NCBI GenBank assembly: GCA_903813345.2
Contig: CAIIXF020000010.1
Coordinates: 30,872,828 to 30,936,827 of the forward strand
Origin: Owenia fusiformis
Taxonomy: Eukaryota > Annelida > Polychaeta > Sabellida > Oweniidae
Length of the DNA: 64,000 bases
Direction of reading: 5' to 3'
Positions 47,229-59,736 of the stretch are shown piece by piece (positions within the stretch are counted from its first letter, which is position 1; every line of letters begins with the position of its first letter). Position numbers and translations under genes: made by a program. The notes under the pieces were generated by a model that saw only the letters and a list, made by a program, of their open reading frames with translations, was not told the DNA's origin and searched no databases.

Positions 47229-48617
47229 CAGGCCCGTAGCCAGGGGGGGGGGGGCTCTGGGGCTCGTCCGAGCCCCCCCCCCTGATATCTCCTAAAAAAT
47301 GTGGACCTACCTTTTTGTTTCCTCGAAGAAAAACTTGCTCTTCCCCCACATTCACTGGGCAATTAGATTAAAAAACTGGCTTACTGTGCATTGTTTTTCG
47401 AATTTGGGAATTATTTTTCAAAATTTGGCCCAATTTTTTTCGCGGACATATTTGTGCCCCTATCCCTCTGTCTTTTTAGGATCGTCCTTTGTGTTTTGTT
47501 AAACATAGCCTCTTTGATGGGCCTTTTTGGGCATTACTTGACCTTTTTGGGCCTTATTTTTTTACAATTTCAGGCCCAATTTTCAAAAAACGGGCTATAA
47601 ATTTTCAAATTTTGGCCCTAATTTTGGTTTTTGGCCCCTAATAAATTTTAGGCGCGGCCCTAGGATGGGCCCAGAAAAAAATGTTGGGCCGAAAATATTG
47701 TAGGGCCTCTTTAGTTGGCCTTTACTTGACCTTTTTACTTGACCTTTTTGGGCCTTATTTTTTTCAATTATAGGCTAAATTTTCAAAAAACGGGCCATAA
47801 ATCTTCAAAATTTAGGCCCAAATTTTGGTTCTAGGGCCCTAAAAGGTTTTCCGCGTGGTCATAGGATGGGCCCAGAAAAAAATGTTGGCCCCAAAATATT
47901 GTAGGGCTTATTAAGTGGGCCTCTTTGGGCATTAATTGACGTTTTTGGGCTTTGTTTTATTCAATTTGAGGCCAAATTTTGAAAAACGGACCACAAATTT
48001 TCAAAATTTTCGCCCGAATTTTGGTTTTAGAGGCCTAAAGATTCTTCGCGCGGCCCTAGGATGGGCCTAGAAAAAAAATGTTGGGCCAAAAATATTATAG
48101 GGGCTCTTTAGTTGGCCTTTACTTGACCTTTTTACCTGACCTTTTTTGGCCTTATTTTTTTCAATTTTAGGCCAAATTTTCAAAAACGGGCCATAAATTT
48201 TCAAAATTTGGGTTCTACGGCCCTAAAGGGTTTTACGCGCGGCCATAGGATGGGCCCAGAAAAAAATGTTGGCCCATAAATATTATAGGGCCTCTTCAGT
48301 GGGACTTTTTGGGCATTATTTGACCTTTTTGGGCCTTATTTTTCTCAATGTTAGGCCAAATTTTCAAAAAACGTGCCATAGATTTTCTAAATTTTGGCCC
48401 AAATTTTGGTTTTAGGGCCAAAAAAAGTTTTTTCGCGCAAGCGCGGATATTTTTTTCTGACTTCAAGTGTGGGTCCCCCCTTGTTAGCTTCCGGATCCTC
48501 CACTGTCCTTTACAATACAAAGGGGCTTGGTTTAGCATGGGGAATTTTTTTTTGGGGGGGGGGGGTTGCGGGGGGGGGTTCGAGCCCCCCCCCCCTTACA
48601 AAAAGCTGGCTACGGGC
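47229..48617. mobile_element. hAT-like non-autonomous element with internal tandem repeats (1389 bp)
   Basis: The left end CAGGCCCGTAGCCAG and right end CTGGCTACGGGC are inverted repeats. An exact 8-bp duplication ATGTTCTC flanks them (47221-47228 and 48618-48625), as expected of hAT elements. C- and G-runs lie just inside both ends. The interior (about 47510-48440) is about five units of roughly 190-205 bp sharing AGGATGGGCCCAGAAAAAA and TTTTTGGGCCTTATTTTTTT. No transposase frame is present. Confidence 0.85.
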
Positions 48618-51389
48618 ATGTTCTCATGTAACTTTTTATGCTGAATGCAAGCTAAAATGTGATTTAACCCTTAAAGGCCCACTATACTTAATTTAGAAGA
48701 ATGAAGAAAAAATCGAATCCAGAGATTTCAAACTTTTTGTGATATAATGGTCAATTTTGATTTGTGAAAAAAAAAATTACACCTTTAACATCTCAAAGAA
48801 GTATTCTTAAAACATTTCCATCCTATCTACAAATGCAAGTCCGACAAATAGTCGATGCAAATAAAACACCAGATTTAGAGAAATACCAATAATATCCATG
48901 GGCGTTTTATTAGCCACTGAATTTGAAAATATGTGCTTTATGTTTATTGTGTCTTAAATATTACGAGGGTAAAATATATTTGATTATATACTTGAAGCAT
49001 ATCGGGACAAAAGACAAAAGTAAAAAGTAATTAATATAAAGTGAGTTGAGATATTCGAAAACGTTAAGTTCGTTCACCTGACAAAATTACAGGCTAAAAC
49101 ATGTGGTTTTGGTCTTAAATTACCTAAAGCAATCACTTTTGTATACGTCGTAATGATTTATTGTAATTTCTTAGATTAAGACAGGGAGTTAAACAGTATT
49201 TCAATTTAGGTGGGTCGGGTTGAGTTTGGATGGATATTAAGGACCTCCTCATGATAATCGACGTCTGTCGCCTCCCTGAAAGGACGGCGAGACGGATTGG
49301 GAGCAAAGACTTTATCATTTAGAAATGACAGTATTGTTGCATTAACATTCCCATTTCGAACTGCCGATTGCGATACGTCTGCTGTAATGTGTATTATTAT
49401 AAATGTCGAATGGTTGCCTCATAGGTCGACGACCTTAGATGATTTATTGTCTTACGTTGTATGTGTTTGCATCCAAAAAAATATCAAACACTTCTTGATG
49501 GTTATTTGTAAAGAGAGTGTTTGGAATCGGCCATTTAAGAAATGGACGAATATATGGAAGTGCAGGTCATCTGACCCCTCCCTCTATTAATTAGTATTAC
49601 GAAAAATACATTGTCTGCATCAGAGTTAATTGTCATATGTATTTGTCATAGGGAATACAACCTACCTTGTAAGTAAGTTAATGCAATTAATTCCATATTG
49701 TAAACATCATTATAAGGGACCCGGCCAATATTATGTTTCTAATGACCATAAAAAGATCGATTGATTTTAACCATAATGTCTGGAACCTCTTTTATAACAC
49801 AAGGGGGAAAGTCGCAAGGTGGACCTCATCAGCGATTTTTTTATTACATGTCTGGTCAACGTGACCAAGGGGGTGAACATTTTTTGACATCTTTTTCAAT
49901 TTTATGTTTGATATTTAAATTTTATTGTTTGAAGTTTTAATTTTCAATTCAAACTTTCAAATTTTTGTTCAATTTTATGTTGAAATATCATCTTTTTGGT
50001 TTGATTTATCACTTTTCAGTTCGAACTTTCAAAGTTTTTGTTCAAGTTCAGTGATTTTTATTTGAAAGTCAATCATCAGTATTTGATATTTCAAATGAGC
50101 GTCTAAATGTTAAAATCAAATTTTAAACAAGCCTTGTTATATATAAACCTACGAAAAAACAATTTTGAAAAGCAAAAACTAAAACCGAACACCAAAAATC
50201 AAGATGTCAAACATTAAAAAATTCATTGCAAGATCAATGGTAGCTTCGATATACAATTTTCAGCATTCAAAAAGATCGAAACTTAAAACTCTTTAGCCTA
50301 AAATGATGGAGTGTTTGAACTAAACTGGTAGTCCTGGAAGTTCGAACCAAATTGATGGGACAAAAGGTTCGGGTTCGAATCGCAGAATACGGTTTAAAGT
50401 TCGAATACAAAAACTAAAAGTTCAAACAAGAAAAATGTACCAAAATTTGTACATAAAAGTTAGTTCCATGTTGTCCATGTATTACTTTAAACTATACAAC
50501 AGGTGGTTTAACATATTATTTTTCTTAAACGACACAATTTTTCTTATCTCAAATTCTCGGCATTTTATTTAATGTTTTGAAATAACATTGCTTTGGTTTC
50601 ATTTTTTCCAAGATTTGATACATTTTTTCTTGTTTGATGTTTTCAACATTATTTCGAAAATTTGAAATATATTAAAGGATCTTTCAAACCATTTCTGAAA
50701 CTATACCCAAAAGAGTAAGCTATATATCATTTCAACCCATGATTTTGCCCAGCATCTAGCAATGACATATACGAGCACATCAAATTAGTGAAATTTAAAT
50801 AATTGGAACTGGGGGTTGGGGAGAAAAAATCTAATACAAAGTAAACTACAATTTCAAGAATGAAACTTACAGTATTTATACTTATCCGATTTGTCAATTC
50901 CAGTAATTGTTAAGAGCGGCATTCTTTGGACATCAATTTCCTCCAGTAATTTGATTTGACAGCTTTGATTTAGAGTTAATGTTTTTTGACATCCCTATTA
51001 AATGTAATGATTGACAGTTAATCTCGATGTGGTTAACATAGTATGAGATCCCTATTAGGTCCGAATCCAATCACCATCTTTGGATGAGATACAGATTACA
51101 GATTACAAGCTACGTATCTTAGTTACTCAATCCCCGATCTGATCAGTACAGTATATTTGATACAGTTAATGCTACTATATTGACATCTCAATCAATGTTT
51201 TGAGCATTGATGAAGATGACAAGAATTTCTCAAAATGGATATCATTTTTTGTATAAAAGAAAACTCGATACAGTTGTTGAATTAAAATTCTGATATAATT
51301 GCAATATCAAAACAAAACTTGATACTATATTGTAACATTCACATTAAACTACTTTTACTATAACTGTTTTTGCAAGTTTATTTATAAAT
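48618..51389. other. No gene seen
   Basis: Mostly AT-rich. It contains a T-rich then A-rich quasi-palindromic stretch (49880-50460). The small open frames near 49133-49590 lack domains and a paired splice context. Confidence 0.5.
49880..50460. repeat. Degenerate word-repeat quasi-palindrome
   Basis: The left part (about 49880-50100) is full of words like TTTCAA.TTTTTGTTCAA and TTCGAACTTTCAAAG. The right part (about 50150-50460) carries their complements, such as AAAGTTCGAATACAAAAAC and AAAAGTTCAAACAAG. The match is by word rather than continuous alignment. Confidence 0.5.
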
Positions 51390-51533
51390 CAAATATTCCC
51401 TTCTGTTTTCGGTGAATATATGTTCATCTTGCCCTCGGGTATATTTCCCTTGCCCTTTGGGCTGCAGGAAATATACTGGGGGAAAGATGAACATGTATTC
51501 ACCTCAATAGAATGGAATATTTGGTATGTGTCA
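51390..51533. mobile_element. Hairpin MITE, family Y copy 1
   Basis: An inverted repeat with CAAATATTCC at the left and GGAATATTTGG at the right, and inside it GGTGAATA / TATTCACC. The loop contains CCCTTTGGGCTGCAGG. It is a relative of the element at 54671-54806. Confidence 0.75.
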
Positions 51534-52694
51534 ACCGTCTTTGTTCGAGTGTATACATGGACTCAAATATGTGACATTTTACCAAACTCTAAATAACATA
51601 AACCGCATATACAAGTGCATTTACCGCATATATAGGTACATAAATCAAATATAAATGTGTAAAAACGAACACAATTATTACGTGTTTCGAATTATTTTAA
51701 TAGAGTGGGATATCGAATGGTTGTTATCAAATACAAACGTGTGAAAATCGAATAAAGATTCAGAAAAAATTATGTACTGTGTATGCAGTATGTGATACGC
51801 ATCATGTAATACGCCATTGGTAGTTCTATAGATGGTTTTCTGATACATATTTTAATTAAACTTGTTTGGTAAGATAGTCGGAGCTAAAACATGCATGACA
51901 TACATGTACATCATCTTCCTTAGAAAGAACTTCACAATTCCCAATTCAAAATTACCGTCTTAGTATGACAATAGACACGAGGAAAATGATTCCCGTGGAC
52001 ACCAACGCGAAATTTGGAATTTCGCGTTCTAAACACGAATCTCTGAAGCCGAACTGGAATCTGAAGAAGACTAATAAGAGCTTGTTTTGTATGCGCGCTA
52101 TGAATGGCTATATTGATTCATGTTGTGTTGTAAAAAATATTGCTAGCTTAAACTCTCCAATAACTAAAATTTTAAAACGTATTTTCTGTGGACCACTTTT
52201 CTGCTCTTCTAAGTTGATTTCTAAGTTGATTTATCAACCAATCTTTTTATTTTTTTTCAGCATAAAATAGATTTAGATATAGTCTGTCCAGGGATCTGTC
52301 AGGGTAAGTGCCAATAACCATTAAAAGTCAGTGGATATAGAAAAGATCAGGTAGAATTACACCATCGAAAATTATTCATTGTTTTCAGTTATTAGGCTAT
52401 AAAATAAGCTTTCCTTCCTATTTATAGCACATAATTCTGCTGTTTATTGAGTGCCAATGATTCATTGATACCAATTCTTAAATGCAAACCTTGACTTTTC
52501 TTGTTCATATTATGCCATTGCAAATAAGCATTTCTTTAATTTAAGGCCCCACTTTACTGAAATTGACACCCGTCCTGAATATCTTGATACTATTCTTTTC
52601 AAATATTAATATTGTTTTTAAGAGACCCGTGCAGAAAATTAATACTATATCAAGCGACCTTAAATCCGTCAATGGGTAACCTGCTAGTTAATAT

Positions 52695-54352
52695 ATACTC
52701 CCCTCTATAAGTTTGGCAACCCTAATTCCCTCGTTGAACTACGTGTTAAAGCCTCTTTATGTTTTAATTTTTATTTACATAAATACTTATATAAATAAAA
52801 TAAATACTTATATTACTGATGGGAATGTGAATTGACTTCATTTCCAATGCCTCCAAAGTTTTCACAATTTTTTCAACAATTACAATATGTCGGAAATTGA
52901 TGATAAATTTGATGATTTTTTGAAAATCGTCATTCCCATGTAAACCAAAGGGAAATGGTGGGCTCCATTCTGATACTCAGACCATCTCTGCTATGCACAA
53001 GAATGCTCTGATATACTTTGCACTGATTGCCGATCGAATGGGCGGGGCCTAGATTTATAATGATATTAATATATTCAATGACGTTTGAATTGTAACCAAT
53101 CACAGTTGATGAATTTCTAAAATTAAAAAATATACCTTTTCCCCACGATGTTATACATGATTTGTAGTTCACTACAACAATGGTGCTTAAACCAGACTTA
53201 TTGAAGTTGAATTTGTGAAACGAAAATGACGTCACATGACCTGCATACTTTTTTAAAGATTTCTCTAACCTGGTGATCCTCGAGGGGTAAATATCATCTC
53301 ACATCACGTCTTTATCTCATTTTCTACACAAATAGTCGAAACCTAGTCCGTTTTCGATCGATCTAAACGTGTATTTAACAAGTTTAGAAAAATCCCCTTT
53401 TTCCAAACGAGGTACCATTATCTTTCGGTCTAAATTCTGATTTCACGGGTTACTGAATTTTAATTTTTGGACAAAATTCCTCAAATCTATAGCTTGCATG
53501 CTTTCCGGCGTCACAATCGTCGCAGTAAAGCTCAAACTTTTCAGTTTACTTGCTCCTCCATTATTGCATTCAAAGGAGAAAAAACAAGCACAATACTCCG
53601 TTTATCCAACATTTCCGGGATCATCTGGTAGCACGCACTCTTCCCGCTTCCAGTTTTAGTACTATGGAATATATTACCTGTTTATTTTCTATCAATGGTT
53701 TACACTTCTCTTAAAATAGATTGAGTTTTTTTACCGAAAAGTTCGCAAATACTTTCTGCCTATTTGTGTTTGAAACTGAGTGATCTGATTGGTGGAGTTC
53801 TTACCCTCGCCACTCACTGTCACGTGACCTTTAAATACTGATTTGATTCTTCATATCACTTTGGCTGAAATCTGGACGGGCCACGCCCCCACCAGATCGA
53901 AACCTATTGCCAAGTAACTCACGGTGTTCTAGATGGAAACTGAGAGAAGGCTGTGATATCTCACGATGGATGGGCTCGGGGCAAATCTAATTTTAGGATA
54001 TCTATCCAGTAAAAGTTTAACCAAAAATATTTTTGTATAGAAAATTGAATTGTCTTACTCTTTTGTACGCTTAATGCTCAGTTTACTTTATGAATACTAA
54101 AGTTACAGAGCTTCAAAGTCATTTTTGAAAATCACTTTTCGCCTCCTGTGTTATTTCAATTGGACGGGTTTTTTAAATAAAAAATTGACTTTGAAGACTT
54201 ATAACTTTTTTAAACCTGAAGAAACGTATCAATTTTTATAAGATAAAGTTGGCAAATTCAATTGACTACCTATCTTGTATTTTTGCAACACAATAGGTCG
54301 AAAATTAACGATATGTCTGATGAATGGGAAATAGTAGATATTGGGGTTTGAG
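52695..54352. mobile_element. Repeat family X, copy 3 (split)
   Basis: Module 1 lies at 52695-52955 in the orientation of copy 1 (CTCCCCTCTATAAGTTTGGC at its start). Module 2 lies at about 53965-54300 in reverse. About 1 kb of sequence not shared with the other copies separates them. More diverged than copies 1 and 2. Confidence 0.65.
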
Positions 54353-54670
54353 GGATGATATCAGGGATGATAGTTAATTAATATATCACTATCTAGCTAG
54401 CGACAGTATGATTGGTCAAAACCGGGTCACGTGTCGTGGGATATCTGGCGATATTCAATGGCAATGCTAATCAGATAAGACAACCGTGAGATATCTAGCG
54501 ATATCCCACACTCCCGGGAATTTTCAAAGAATTTGTTTTCGTTCAGTGTAAATAATTTAGTTCAGTGTAAGTCAAAATGGCAGACGAACCGAGTAGATTC
54601 AATGTATTTCAATGTTAACCTATGACTTAATAATATTAGGGATGTTTAGCTAGACAGTGATGTAATAAAA

Positions 54671-54806
54671 CGAATATTTCACTCTAATTTCGGTGAATAC
54701 CTGTAGCACTTTCACAAGGTGATATTCCACTTGCCCTTCGGGCTTCGTGGAATATCACTTGTGAAAGATGTACAGGTATTCACCTCAATAGAGTGAAATA
54801 TTTGTT
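54671..54806. mobile_element. Hairpin MITE, family Y copy 2
   Basis: The ends are GAATATTTCACTCTA and TAGAGTGAAATATTTGTTC. Internal GGTGAATACCTGTA pairs with TACAGGTATTCACC. The loop contains TTGCCCTTCGGGCTTC. It shares its layout and core words with 51390-51533. Confidence 0.8.
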
Positions 54807-54923
54807 CAATATTATTTTAAATTTTTTTTTTAATTTTTCCAAAAAAGAATTCTCATCTATTTATCCGGGAATTTAAGGTAGATATTGCTCTTGACAATGA
54901 AATACGGTCGTTATTATCTCACT

Positions 54924-55470
54924 GCGTCCCCTCTAGAAATATTGATATAATCCTTGTGATATTCTCCATATCACATCCCTCCTGGTGAATAACTTATTTA
55001 TATGCTGTAAATTCTTGTATGTTAAAATGATATCAATTCCTCTGGAAATATTGATATAATCGTTGTGATATTCTCCATATCACATCCCTCCTGGTGAATA
55101 ACTTATTTATATGTTGTAAATTCTTGTATGTTAAAATGATATCAATTCCTCTGGAAATATTGATTAAGTCCTTGTGATATTCTCCATATCTCATCCCTCC
55201 TGGAGAATAACTTCTTTAAATATGGTAAATCCTTGTGTGTACAAATTATATCAATTCCTCTGGAAATATTGATTTAGTCCTTGTGATATTCTCCATATCT
55301 CATCCCTCCTGGTGAATAACATCTTGATATGTGGTAAATTCTTGTGTGTTTAAATGATATCAATTCCTCTGGAAATATTGATTTAGTCCTTGTGATATTC
55401 TCCATATCTCATCCCTCCTGGTGAATAACATCTTGATATGTGGTAAATTCTTGTGTGCTTAAATGATATC
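54924..55470. repeat. 109-bp tandem repeat, about five copies
   Basis: CCTTGTGATATTCTCCATAT recurs at about 54952, 55061 (one change), 55170, 55279 and 55388, exactly 109 bp apart each time. The units carry few substitutions. Confidence 0.95.
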
Positions 55471-58379
55471 AATTCCTGATAAAAGGCCCTTTTTAGTTTG
55501 GCAATAGAAACTCCTATTTTAAGGCTAATACAAATATTGCCGCGCCAAGTGGTTTGAATCTCAAAACTCGGGTTAGGTCAATGCCATACCCTAGAGGTCG
55601 TAAAATCAACTCGAGTATACTTTATGCGTTTATACATCTGTAAGTGATATATCTAATAATATCAAGTTATTAAACTGTAATGAAAAAAGACTTAAAGTGT
55701 GCTCTTTTGAGCGCTGATATCAATTAATGGATCTAGGACTTAAACAAACATTGCCTCGTAGAATAAGATGAATCGAGTTCAATAGTATTATGTTCCGGTT
55801 AAAAACTGCGTGAAATTGTTATATTAGATTAATTGACAAGAATAAAAAAATCATTGGCTTCAAATTTACGAGAAAACTCAAATATCATTTACTGTTCATT
55901 TAATGTAGCACCTGAGACCCGTTGGTAATAATTCCTTGAAATCTTCATCTGGAAAGATGAACAAAGGAAATGAAACCTAACAATTGAAATAAAACAGATT
56001 CGATTAATAAAAATAAGATGATCTCAGAAAAAAGGATTGGCCTCATGAACAATAAATGCGATTTAATATTTTCGTACTTTATCTTACTCTTGACATTAAT
56101 AGCCTTGAATTTATTCGTTTTCAAATGATTTGAAACACATATCAATATGTAGACAGAGTCATTCACACATTGCGTGTTTCATTCTCAAAAGCTTTCGTGG
56201 TGCATCTTATTCTTCCTTAGAATTTAAAGATAGCGAAGAAGATGACTTATTACAATAATATATTATTATATAATACATTATTTATAATATGTGGTAATTA
56301 TCTTACTTAAAGTCCATTATATGTTAATTATATGAATGTAATTTTCTTTTATTTAAGAGGTAAATAACGTATTCATATACAATAACATTTCGTTCAAATA
56401 GATGCGCCCCAAAAGTTGAAGCATTTCTACTAATTTATCGTTTCTCTCTTCCGTTTAAGGCAACGACAGCAGATTCGTTTTATTGAATTTCCGCAATCTG
56501 TCACAATACGTTATACAAACAGAGTCGATGGAAAGGGCAGATGTAAGTTAATCTGATATTGTGATTCTTATTTGAACATTCTGCACCTGATTTAGCCATT
56601 ACACAATAATATGATACATGATAATCGAACAATTGTTATGTCAAATATTTTAAGTGGTTTTAGTAATTTAAACAGAATGTCTGAAGGCGTGAGTATATGT
56701 GATTCTTTCAAAGGGAGTAAGACTTCTGATTTATAAGGGCTCCCTTTTAAAGAATAGAGTAAGAGCGAATAATACTAAAGTCGACCATACTCACAACACA
56801 AAATGACGAGAATAATTTCTATAAAAAAATAGGGAGTGAGTCCAGAATATTTTCTACAAACAATTCTAATATTATGCCAGAATATTAAATTTTCTGCAAA
56901 CATCATTTTCAGAATATATTATTCTACAAATGATTACTAGACGGTACATGAACAGAATATTTTTTACACATAACTACAATAACCCATCTACAAAATTTAT
57001 TTCAATTTAAATTAATTTTAATTTCATAAAATATGCATCAGGAATTCTAAATGTATTTCATCTTTTAAACGTATCCTGTCAATAGCCACCCACCCACCGT
57101 ATTTTAAATAATTAATTAGATTGACGTCATAAGTCTCGATCTCGCTTATTCTGCCATGGTTTATAATCAAAACATGTAAACATTTATTTATCAATTCATC
57201 ATGCATATTGTTACGTTAAGAAAGATTGGCAAGAAAAACCTGCACGTTTGGAGCATAATACGCTTAGCTTAACGCCAAAGTATTACTGGACTAGAATCAT
57301 CGATGCAACACCTTGGTGGACTTTTATTGCAAATGTGGATTTATCCGAACCAAAGAGGATTTGCGCCTGATGGCGGGGGGGGGGGGGGTTATTTGCATAA
57401 AAATATCTAATATAAATATTTCACTATGTATCTGGTAATTAATTATCTGCGCGAAGTTGACTATATCTTCCACCGCTTAAGGGTAGGTGACTGGAAATGT
57501 AAGAGACCAAAAATAACGATTGTCCCGCTTTTTGTCACCGCGACTTCAGAAAAACAGATTTTCTCCAAACTAGCACACATAACCGAGGATATCAATTTCT
57601 AGAGCTGCACTCTCCATGGAAGTAAAAGCAAACGTGTACATATGTATTTGTGAATGCATTGTTTAAGAATTATATCGACTAGAGTACACACGTCGAACAA
57701 ATGCTTATAGAGCTGGCACGAACGTTTTTTCTTTCACAAACCATTATGTGAAGACAAACACCATGATGTAACAAAAATTGGTTTCTAGAGATGTTCGAGA
57801 TATTTTCGCGATTTTTTCGAAATCTCGCGTGACTTTTGACTTTTTATGGATGGCGTCCTATTATAGAAACCAGGGCGTAATTCTCACGTGACTTCAAATC
57901 TCGCACCCTACGTGAGGTGCACGTTGTTTGTGACATCCTATTCGAGCGGGAACCACCCTATGCGAGTTAGAACCCAATACATGTGTAAACATGGAAAATT
58001 GACATGTTCGTTCGAAATTTACCTCGATCCGTGTGTAATTCGTTCAGTATTCCATGCTACTTATAGTATAATCCAAAATTGCTTCGTGTGTTTGCAAAGT
58101 TATTCGAGTTATTGTAACTCTGTGTGACACTTGATGGAGCCAGTGCGTGTGTGAATGAAAACAAGTTATATTGGAGAATTAACTGTTGGAAAAAGAACGA
58201 TTGAAAATCGCAAATGATCATTCGAATTTTGGATATGATGATGCGAATTTCGTTTATTATGATACGAGTTTCGAATCATATAGTTTGAGTGTTGCATTAT
58301 ATGGTTCGACTTTTCACATTGATTGTGTATTGTTTAAGTTATGATACAAAATAAATTCCAAAATGTTCTGTTGCCAATT
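55471..58379. other. No gene seen
   Basis: AT-rich DNA with a poly-G run (about 57376-57388) and an isolated diverged unit of the 145-bp family (about 57525-57615). The open frames at 55945-56166, 57024-57206 and 57888-58127 have no domains. Confidence 0.5.
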
Positions 58380-58965
58380 TGACGGTTTTTAGACAAATCC
58401 TACCATCGCAATAAAGAGAAACCGCTCATCGGATTTTATCCAAATTCGCACTCATGATAGAGAATTTTAGGTTTTAAGACTGATTAACTTTTGAGTGGCC
58501 ATCTTGTTTTCTGGCGGCCATTTTAAGGTCTTTCGATAAATCTTGTCATCGCCATTTAAGGAAAACACCTCGTCGGATTATCTCCAAACTCGCACACATG
58601 ATAGAGGATATAAGGTTCTACAGCTGATTTAGTTTCAAGTGGCCATCTTGTTTTCTGGCGGCCATTTTGAAGGTTTTTCAATACCTTTTGTCATCGCCAT
58701 TTCAAGAAAATCGTTTATGGAATTTTCTCTAAATTTGCACTCAAGATGAAGAATACCAAGTTCTAGAGCTAATTAACTTTTGGTAGGCCATTTTGTTATT
58801 CTGGCGGCAATTTTGAAGGTTTTTCGAGAAGTTTTCTTATCACCATTTCAGGAAAAACGCTCATCCGATTTTCTACGAATTCGCTATGATATACGCTATT
58901 AAGGCCTAGAGCTAATTAACTTTTGGGGGGGCCATCTTGTTCACCTGCGGCTATTTTATATACTA
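58380..58965. repeat. 145-bp degenerate tandem repeat, about four copies
   Basis: Each unit has a phrase like GTGGCCATCTTGTTTTCTGG (near 58496, 58640, 58785, 58930), preceded by AGCTGATTAACTTTT and followed by TTTTGAAGGTTTTTCGA. Units differ by 15-25%, so the array is old. Single related units lie at about 360-460 and 57525-57615. Confidence 0.85.
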
Positions 58966-59736
58966 TTTGAAAGAGCATTCAATTTGGTTGGGGAATTTTT
59001 GGTTGACACTACACGAACGCTGATTGTAACGTAGTTGTACGGGCATGCGACACGGTTTTATAGTTAACCATTCTCTTGATCTTCTGTAGGAGCTTGTTGG
59101 GGTCTATGTTGAGTAAAAGGTTATTGACAGTAACACGCAAAATAAGACTTTTATAATTAATATTTAGGGCGATTTAAATGGTGTCACGTTAATGCCTAAG
59201 ATTGAAATGTGCGTTCGCCCCAAGCTTGCCTTTCACATTAATTTACAGAGATGACATTTTAAGATGACATTTTAATGAAAACGTGTAGGCTCCACCAAGA
59301 TCATTACACTAAAATACAACATAAAATACAAATTAAAGGAGTGTTGTAGCGATTACGTGAATTGTTTTTCAATTAAATCCCATTTGTACAGGCAGAAAAT
59401 GAGATGTCCCACAACGTGGCACTTTAATTGCTAAAAGCCGCCCACTAACTGGGTGTTAGTGTCATTTGGAATGTCGTGAGTATGCTAACTAATATTACTT
59501 TTGTTTGGTATACTTAAACTTCCGGGATACAAAAATGGTCCACTGTATTTGCTTGCCAAGCAATACCCAACATTGCAAGTTCCCCTTTATTCTTACTCAA
59601 ATATTTAAGAACTTAAGGAGAGGCACGTTTTACCATTCAAATATTTAAGCTAAAACGGACTTTAAATCTTTTTGAATCTATTTTCAATTGAACGCTCTAT
59701 CTACACATGACAAATTATGATGATTTCTGGAATCAA

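Noticed and set aside
47155-48696. Several open frames over the hAT-like element
   Set aside because: They read through tandem repeats and G- or C-runs of the element and overlap on both strands.
49133-49318. Possible exon on the minus strand (PSRRPFREATDVDYHEE in one frame)
   Set aside because: A short GC-richer pocket looked coding in one frame, but frames break quickly and no acceptor/donor pair with matching phase was found.
51965-52270. 101-codon plus-strand frame MTIDTRKMIPVDTN...
   Set aside because: The first 60 residues look somewhat protein-like, but there is no domain, no acceptor, no good donor and the tail is AT-rich noise. Left uncalled.
52930-53235. 101-codon minus-strand frame
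   Set aside because: It overlaps family X module 1 and adjoining repeat-like sequence. No domain.
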